A stretch of 38,017 nt of DNA from an uncultured Oscillospiraceae bacterium (GTDB lineage Bacteria > Bacillota > Clostridia > Oscillospirales > Oscillospiraceae). The translations under genes and the position numbers were made by a program. The notes under the pieces were generated by a model that saw only the letters and a list, made by a program, of their open reading frames with translations, had not been told where the DNA came from and did no database searches. Location of the stretch: assembly GCA_934573935.1 (NCBI GenBank), contig CAKTMO010000018.1, positions 1-38,017 of the forward strand. The letters run 5' to 3'. Each line of letters opens with the position of its first letter. The first letter of the stretch is position 1. Below, one piece after another: positions 33,462 through 38,017 of this stretch.

Positions 33462-33818
33462 ATGGCACGTGTTAAAGGCGCAATGATGACGCGCAAGAGA
33501 AGAAATAAGATGCTCAAGCTGGCCAAGGGCTATTGGGGCGCCAAGTCCAAGCACTTCAAGATGGCCAACGAGCAGGTCATGAAGTCCCTGACCTACGCTT
33601 ACGTAGGCCGCCGCCTGAAGAAGCGGGATTTCCGTCAGCTGTGGATCACCCGCATCTCCGCCGCCTGCAAGATCAACGGCATGAACTATTCCACCTTCAT
33701 GCACGGTCTGAAGCTGGCCGGTGTCCAGATCAACCGCAAGATGCTGTCCGAGATGGCCATCAACGACGCCGTGGCGTTCACCGCCCTGTGCGACATGGCC
33801 AAGGCCAAGCTGGCGTAA
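33462..33818 (+). CDS. rplT: 50S ribosomal protein L20
   Basis: This 118-residue basic protein of the large subunit starts [16 protein letters not shown] and contains [20 protein letters not shown], typical of L20. In Bacillus L20 represses this operon by binding the infC leader; the leader at 32527-32641 has the needed alternative pairings. AGGAGG lies before the ATG. It is followed directly by a 15-bp terminator. Confidence 0.98.
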   Translation: MARVKGAMMTRKRRNKMLKLAKGYWGAKSKHFKMANEQVMKSLTYAYVGRRLKKRDFRQLWITRISAACKINGMNYSTFMHGLKLAGVQINRKMLSEMAINDAVAFTALCDMAKAKLA

Positions 33819-33826
33819 CAGAACAT

Positions 33827-33861
33827 AAAAAATCACCTGCCATAAGGCAGGTGATTTTTTT
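33827..33861. terminator. Bidirectional terminator after rplT
   Basis: Fifteen perfect pairs (33827-33841 with 33846-33860) around ATAA, with A and T tracts on both sides; shared with the convergent flavoprotein gene. Confidence 0.95.
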
Positions 33862-33865
33862 GCTG

Positions 33866-35065
33866 CTATTTGACCTGTCCGGCAAGCCTTCCGCTGCTCC
33901 ATGCCCACTGCAGATTATACCCGCCGCAGTCGCCGTCGATGTCCAGCACCTCGCCGCAGGCGTAAAACCCGGGCGTTAGACGGCTCTCCATGGTGCGGGG
34001 ATCGAATTCATCGCACCGCAGGCCGCCCGCCGTCACCTGTGCCTGGTCAAACCCGCACACGCCGGTGACTGGCAGAGCAAAGCCCTTTGCCTGCGCCGCG
34101 ATCCGCTGCAATTCCGCGTCGTCCAGTCCGGCGGCCCGCTGGTTGGTGAACCCCGCCGCCTTGCACACCATCTGGCCAAGGCGGCTGTGGAGCGCGCCGG
34201 TCAGCAGCGTGCCCGCCTCGCGGTCTCCCGCGCTGGTGCGCCGCTGCCGCAGCCAGTCCAGCGCCTCCCGCGGCTCCCAGTCGGGGAAAAAGTCCAGCAC
34301 GCAGCACAGCGCTCCGCCCGCCGTCGCCGTAGCCCGTGAGAGATCAAAGATCGCCGGTCCGCTGACGCCGTATTCCGTAAACAGCACCTCGCCGCGGTTT
34401 TGCGCCACGGTCTCGCCGTCTCGGCGGAGGGTGATGCCGCACTCGGCCTTCACCCCCTTCAGGGCGCGGGGATAGGTGGGCTCCGTCTTGATCTGCACCA
34501 GGGAGGGGTACAGCGCCGTCCGGTGATGGCCCAGACTCTTGGCCAGCTGATAGCCGTCCATCACGCCGCCCACCTTGCCGCCTGCCGCGCCGCCCGCCGC
34601 CAGGATCACGCGGTCGGCGGTGAACTCCCCGCCGCTCTCCGTGCGGACGAGAAAGCTGTCGCCTTTTTTCCGGATGCCGGTCACCGGACAGGCGGTGTGC
34701 AGGTCGATTCCATGGTTTTCCAGGGCGAAGCGCAGCACGTCCAGCACGCTGCCCGCCATGTTGCTGAAAGGGTACACCCGCCCGCTGTCCTCCGCCACGG
34801 TGAGCAGCCCCAGACCGGCAAAGTATTGCAACGTGCTGCCCACGTCAAAGGCGGCCAGCGCGTGATCGCAAAACCCCTCGCCGCCGTGGTAGTGGGCGGG
34901 GGAGACGTGGTGGTTGGTCAGGTTGCACCGGCCGTTGCCGGTGGCCATCAGCTTGCGGCCCACCCTGGCCTGCCGCTCCAGCAGCGTCACCTGATGGCCG
35001 TTTTCCGCCGCCGTCAGCGCCGCCATCATGCCGGCGGCGCCGCCGCCGATCACCAGCACCCTCAT
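33866..35065 (-). CDS. HI0933/BaiN-family FAD-dependent flavoprotein
   Basis: The 399-residue protein has a dinucleotide-binding start VLVIGGGAAGMMAALTAAE and the HI0933 family signature VGRKLMATGNGRCNLTN. A second FAD motif is seen near the end (GGYNLQWAWSSGRLAG). The family is annotated as NAD(P)/FAD-dependent oxidoreductase; its true reaction is mostly unknown, although BaiN acts on bile acid intermediates. The ATG overlaps the ruvX stop by four bases (ATGA), so it is the last gene of the trmB-ruvX unit. Confidence 0.93.
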   Translation of the reverse strand: MRVLVIGGGAAGMMAALTAAENGHQVTLLERQARVGRKLMATGNGRCNLTNHHVSPAHYHGGEGFCDHALAAFDVGSTLQYFAGLGLLTVAEDSGRVYPFSNMAGSVLDVLRFALENHGIDLHTACPVTGIRKKGDSFLVRTESGGEFTADRVILAAGGAAGGKVGGVMDGYQLAKSLGHHRTALYPSLVQIKTEPTYPRALKGVKAECGITLRRDGETVAQNRGEVLFTEYGVSGPAIFDLSRATATAGGALCCVLDFFPDWEPREALDWLRQRRTSAGDREAGTLLTGALHSRLGQMVCKAAGFTNQRAAGLDDAELQRIAAQAKGFALPVTGVCGFDQAQVTAGGLRCDEFDPRTMESRLTPGFYACGEVLDIDGDCGGYNLQWAWSSGRLAGQVK

Positions 35066-35487
35066 GCCTGTCCCCCCAGCCGCTTGCGGGTCAGATAGCC
35101 CTCCAGCATCAGCGACGCCGCCACCGCGTCCACGGTCTTCTTCCGCTGCCTTCCGTTTTTACCGTTGCGGAACAGAATGGCGTGAGCCTCCACCGTGCTG
35201 CGCCGCTCGTCCCACAGGATGACGTTCAGCCCTGTGGCCTGCCGCAGCGTGTCGGCGTAGGCGGCGCACTTCTCCGCCCGGGGGCCCAGCGTGCCGTCCA
35301 TATTCTTGGGATAGCCCAGCACCAGCTCCGTTACCCCGTACTCCTGCACCAGACGGCAGACCTCCGCCGTCACCACCTCCGCCTTGCGGCTGTCGATGAC
35401 CGTGGAGTACCCCGCCAGCGTCCCCGTGGCGTCAGAGATCGCCACGCCGGTGTGGGCGTCGCCGTAGTCAATGGCCATGATCTTCAT
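35062..35487 (-). CDS. ruvX: RuvX/YqgF pre-16S rRNA nuclease, putative Holliday junction resolvase
   Basis: This 141-residue RNase H-like protein starts MKIMAIDYGDAHTGVAISD, with the family's first catalytic aspartate in AIDYGDA. ELVLGYPKNMDG and NVILWDERRSTVEA with a further acidic pair follow. The start at 35487 has AGGAGG (35500-35495) seven bases upstream; a longer in-frame start is rejected for lack of a ribosome site. YqgF processes the 5' end of 16S rRNA in E. coli. It lies between trmB and the flavoprotein gene. Confidence 0.95.
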   Translation of the reverse strand: MKIMAIDYGDAHTGVAISDATGTLAGYSTVIDSRKAEVVTAEVCRLVQEYGVTELVLGYPKNMDGTLGPRAEKCAAYADTLRQATGLNVILWDERRSTVEAHAILFRNGKNGRQRKKTVDAVAASLMLEGYLTRKRLGGQA

Positions 35488-35533
35488 AAAAAAACCTCCT
35501 GACGGGGGGTGTTCCCACCCCATCGTACCGCGT

Positions 35534-36196
35534 TTATTCCTCTTCCCCCGCCGCTTCCCACGGCTGCATCACCGCCACGCACCGGTTGATGTTCTTTCCC
35601 AGCTCATAAAACTTCTTCTCATAGTCCGTCATCACGCCCACCGATCCGTCGGCGTGCAGGTCGCGGGTCACCTCCCGCAGCGCCCACCCATACTGGGGGA
35701 TCTCCTCCACCGACCACTCAAACAGCTTGTCGTTGTCGGTCTTAAAGTGAATCTCGCCGCCCGCCTTCAATACCTTCCGGTACTGGTTCAGGAAGTTGTG
35801 GTGGGTCAGCCGCCGCTTGGCCTGATTGCTTTTCGGCCACGGATCGCAGAAGTTGATGTAGATCCGGTCGATCTCCTCCGGCGCGAACATATCCGGCAGC
35901 AGCGCCGCGTCCGCGTCGATGAACAGCACGTTCTTCAGTCCCGCGTCCCGCGCCCGTTCCATGGCCACCACCATGGCGTCCGGCACCTTCTCCACGGCGA
36001 TCAGCAGCACGTCCGGCTCCGCCGCCGCCGTTCCGGCGGTGAACCGCCCCTTGCCGCAGCCCAGCTCCAGCCGAATCTCCCGTGCCTCCGGCATAAATTC
36101 CCGCCACCGGCCCCGCTGGGCAAAGGGATCCCGCACCAGCCACGCGCCGCAGGCCTCCATTCGGGGCGCCAGATTTTTCTTTTTTCTCATCCGCAT
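35534..36196 (-). CDS. trmB: tRNA (guanine-N7-)-methyltransferase
   Basis: TrmB makes m7G46 in tRNA from S-adenosylmethionine. The 220-residue protein has the SAM-binding block IRLELGCGKGRFTAGTAA and the family signature IYINFCDPWPKSNQAKRRL, plus GGEIHFKTDNDKLFEW. The ATG at 36196 is chosen, with GGAGG 8 bases upstream; the in-frame TTG before it overlaps that site. It is first of the trmB-ruvX-flavoprotein unit and has its own promoter. Confidence 0.95.
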   Translation of the reverse strand: MRMRKKKNLAPRMEACGAWLVRDPFAQRGRWREFMPEAREIRLELGCGKGRFTAGTAAAEPDVLLIAVEKVPDAMVVAMERARDAGLKNVLFIDADAALLPDMFAPEEIDRIYINFCDPWPKSNQAKRRLTHHNFLNQYRKVLKAGGEIHFKTDNDKLFEWSVEEIPQYGWALREVTRDLHADGSVGVMTDYEKKFYELGKNINRCVAVMQPWEAAGEEE

Positions 36197-36235
36197 GGAA
36201 ATTTCCTCCAATGGTCAACATGATTCAGGTGCGAC

Positions 36236-36264
36236 ATTATACCATAAAAACCGTCCCGTTGCAA
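36236..36264 (-). promoter_or_regulatory. Sigma-A promoter of trmB-ruvX
   Basis: On the minus strand TTGCAA (36264-36259), 17 bases and TATAAT (36241-36236). Confidence 0.88.
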
Positions 36265-36377
36265 ACAGGAAAACGCTCCGTCCCCCAAGCCGGAAAAACC
36301 CACCCTCAAAATGTGCAAATTCTCTCATTCACTTTTGTGGAATGTGCTAAAAAAGCGGAAACCACCCCCGATAGGGG

Positions 36378-36406
36378 TTGATAATTTTTAGACGAAGTAC
36401 TATAAT
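36378..36406 (+). promoter_or_regulatory. Sigma-A promoter of the crotonase-hbd unit
   Basis: TTGATA (36378-36383), 17 bases and TATAAT (36401-36406). The -35 box follows a small inverted repeat, CCCC-gata-GGGG, at about 36366-36377 that could be an operator. The rest of the gap 36265-36365 shows nothing. Confidence 0.88.
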
Positions 36407-36488
36407 ATAAGCTGTATGAGGAGCAATGTTTTCATTCCGTTAAAGCGGTAAGGAAACCCGCCCCGAAAAGGAAGAAGGAGGAGTTAAC

Positions 36489-37268
36489 ATGACGAATGTT
36501 CTGTTAGAGAAAAAGGGACACATTGCCATCGCAACCATCAACCGTCCCAAGGCGCTCAACGCGCTCAACAGCGACGTGCTCACCGACCTGGGCGAGCTGG
36601 TGGATATCGTCAACGCCGACAGTGAGATCCGCGCCCTGGTGCTGACCGGCAGCGGTGAAAAGGCCTTCGTGGCCGGTGCCGATATCGGCGAGATGAGCAC
36701 CCTGACCCCCGAAGAGGGCGAGGCCTTCGGCAAGCACGGCAACGACGTGTTCCGCCGCATCGAGACCCTGCCCATCCCCACCATCGCCGCCATCAACGGC
36801 TTTGCCCTGGGCGGCGGCTGCGAGCTCAGCATGAGCTGCGACATCCGCATCTGCGCCGATACCGCCGTCTTCGGCCAGCCCGAGACGGGCCTGGGCATCA
36901 CCCCCGGCTTCGGCGGCACCCAGCGTCTGGCCCGCCTGGTGGGCCCCGGCATGGCCAAGCAGCTGATCTACACCGCCAAGAATATCAAGGCGGACGAGGC
37001 CCTGCGCATCGGCCTGGTCAACGCCGTCTATCCCCTGGACGAGCTGATGGCCGCCGCTGAAAAGCTGGCCGAGACCATTGCCAAGAACGCCCCCATCGCC
37101 GTCCGCGCCTGCAAGAAGGCCATCAACGATGGTCTCGAGGTCAAGATGGACGACGCCATCGTCATCGAGGAAAAGCTCTTCGGCAGCTGCTTCAAGACCG
37201 CCGACCAGATCGAGGGCATGACCGCCTTCCTGGAAAAGCGCAAGCACGAGCCTTACCAGAACAAGTAA
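36489..37268 (+). CDS. crt: Enoyl-CoA hydratase/crotonase
   Basis: Crotonase converts 3-hydroxybutyryl-CoA to crotonyl-CoA in the butyrate pathway. The 259-residue protein has the crotonase oxyanion-hole segments (KAFVAGADIGEM and NGFALGGGCELSMSCD) with glutamates in FGQPETGLGITPGFGGTQRL. GAAGGAGGAG precedes the ATG at 36489. It is followed 69 bases later by hbd, the enzyme of the previous step, so the pair supplies the acetyl-CoA-derived branch. Codon bias is strong, as in the lysine operon. Confidence 0.94.
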   Translation: MTNVLLEKKGHIAIATINRPKALNALNSDVLTDLGELVDIVNADSEIRALVLTGSGEKAFVAGADIGEMSTLTPEEGEAFGKHGNDVFRRIETLPIPTIAAINGFALGGGCELSMSCDIRICADTAVFGQPETGLGITPGFGGTQRLARLVGPGMAKQLIYTAKNIKADEALRIGLVNAVYPLDELMAAAEKLAETIAKNAPIAVRACKKAINDGLEVKMDDAIVIEEKLFGSCFKTADQIEGMTAFLEKRKHEPYQNK

Positions 37269-37337
37269 GCACCCCATTTTGTTAATTAACAGGCCTTGCC
37301 TGATGATTAAAGAACAATAATTATAGGAGGAAAACAC

Positions 37338-38017
37338 ATGAAAGTCGCAGTATTTGGCGCCGGTACGATGGGCAGCGGTATTGCCCAGGTTTTCGCAGCT
37401 AAGGGCCACACCGCTCTGATGTATGCTTCCAGCGTGGCAAGCGCTCAGCGTCATAAGGACAAGCTGGCTGCCTCTCTGAACAAGAAGGTCGCCAAGGGCA
37501 AGATGACTCAGGAAGCCGCTGACGATCTGATGAGCCGCGTCCTGGTGGAAGAGTTCGAAGCCGCCGCCGATGCCGACCTGGTCATCGAGTGCGTCGCTGA
37601 GAACATGGCCACCAAGAAGGAACTGCTGGGCCGTCTGGATGCCATCTGCAAGGAGGGCGCCATCTTCGCGTCCAACACTTCGTCTCTGTCCATCACCGAG
37701 ATGGCTCAGGGTCTGAAGCACCCCCTGATCGGTATGCACTTCTTCAACCCCGTGCCCGCTATGAAGCTGGTCGAGGTCATCGCCGGCGGCAATACCCCCG
37801 CTGAGCTGGTGGACTACATCAAGAACCTGTCTGTCGAGATCGGCAAGACCCCCGTGGTGGTCAACGAGGCCCCCGGCTTCGTGGTCAACAAGATCCTGAT
37901 CCCCTACTGCAACGAGGGCGTCTGCGTCCTGCAGGAGGGTGTCGCCTCTGCCGAGGATATCGACATCGCTATGCAGCTGGGCTGCAACCACCCCATGGGC
38001 CCCCTGCACCTGGGCGA
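37338..38017 (+). CDS. hbd: 3-hydroxybutyryl-CoA dehydrogenase (3'-truncated by window edge)
   Basis: Hbd reduces acetoacetyl-CoA to 3-hydroxybutyryl-CoA with NAD(P)H. The ATG at 37338 follows AGGAGG. About 226 residues are visible before the window ends without a stop. The Rossmann motif is VAVFGAGTMGSGIAQVFA, then IECVAENMATKKELL, SNTSSLSITEMA, the catalytic-type MHFFNPVPAMKLVEVI with its histidine, and NEAPGFVVNKIL. The order crt-hbd is common in butyrate operons, where thl, bcd and etfBA often follow; these would lie beyond 38017. Confidence 0.95.
   Translation, partial: MKVAVFGAGTMGSGIAQVFAAKGHTALMYASSVASAQRHKDKLAASLNKKVAKGKMTQEAADDLMSRVLVEEFEAAADADLVIECVAENMATKKELLGRLDAICKEGAIFASNTSSLSITEMAQGLKHPLIGMHFFNPVPAMKLVEVIAGGNTPAELVDYIKNLSVEIGKTPVVVNEAPGFVVNKILIPYCNEGVCVLQEGVASAEDIDIAMQLGCNHPMGPLHLG

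Noticed and set aside
37279..37292. TTGTTAATTAACAG as a Rex operator before hbd
   Set aside because: The two half-sites abut, whereas Rex sites have a 4-base spacer. It remains a simple palindrome of unknown meaning between crt and hbd.

Overview
The window reads as chromosome from a GC-rich, spore-forming-type member of the Clostridia, most like the Oscillospiraceae lysine-to-butyrate fermenters (Intestinimonas-like). This assignment is inferred from gene content: a complete lysine fermentation operon, a crotonase/3-hydroxybutyryl-CoA dehydrogenase pair, AddAB, a Firmicutes infC-rpmI-rplT operon with an AUU start, and sigma-A promoters of the TTGACA-N17-TATAAT kind. I saw no tRNA, rRNA, CRISPR array, insertion sequence or prophage.

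Layout. 1-5.2 kb: end of addB and all of addA (recombination nuclease). 5.3-5.6 kb: rpmE. 5.6-7.5 kb (minus): a secreted leucine-rich-repeat protein with a C-terminal dockerin, interrupted by one in-frame TAA. 7.6-9.6 kb: hflX and a YigZ/IMPACT gene. 9.7-12.3 kb: a long structured leader and a TasA/CalY-type surface protein. 12.4-20.5 kb: lysine riboswitch, then kal-kce-kdd-kamA-kamD-kamE-atoD-atoA. 20.5-21.9 kb (minus): citrate synthase. 22.1-25.1 kb (minus): metQ-metN-metI behind a leader with a methionine/cysteine-rich peptide and a terminator. 25.2-26.6 kb (minus): a palindromic element and a MATE exporter. 26.8-29.5 kb: a Na/Pi-cotransporter-like protein and a PhzF-family enzyme. 29.5-30.9 kb (minus): an XRE regulator with a zinc ribbon and an EamA transporter. 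31.1-32.0 kb: a nucleotidyltransferase. 32.2-32.4 kb (minus): a 43-residue Asn/Gln-rich small protein. 32.5-33.9 kb: infC-rpmI-rplT with an L20-type leader. 33.9-36.2 kb (minus): trmB-ruvX-HI0933-family flavoprotein. 36.4-38.0 kb: crotonase and hbd (cut by the window end).

How it works together. KamA, KamDE, Kdd, Kce and Kal turn lysine into acetoacetate and crotonyl-CoA; AtoDA moves CoA from butyryl-CoA to acetoacetate. Crotonase and Hbd at the right end belong to the acetyl-CoA route to the same crotonyl-CoA, so both butyrate routes are represented.

Two regulatory leaders stand out. (1) The lysine operon carries a lysine riboswitch whose P1 3' strand is itself part of the terminator 5' arm, the layout expected of a lysine-ON switch for catabolism. 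(2) The methionine-uptake operon is preceded by a 39-codon ORF with ten Met and four Cys codons, followed by mutually exclusive protector, antiterminator and terminator pairings: the layout of ribosome-mediated attenuation, here for sulfur amino acids, and without any T-box or S-box that I can see.
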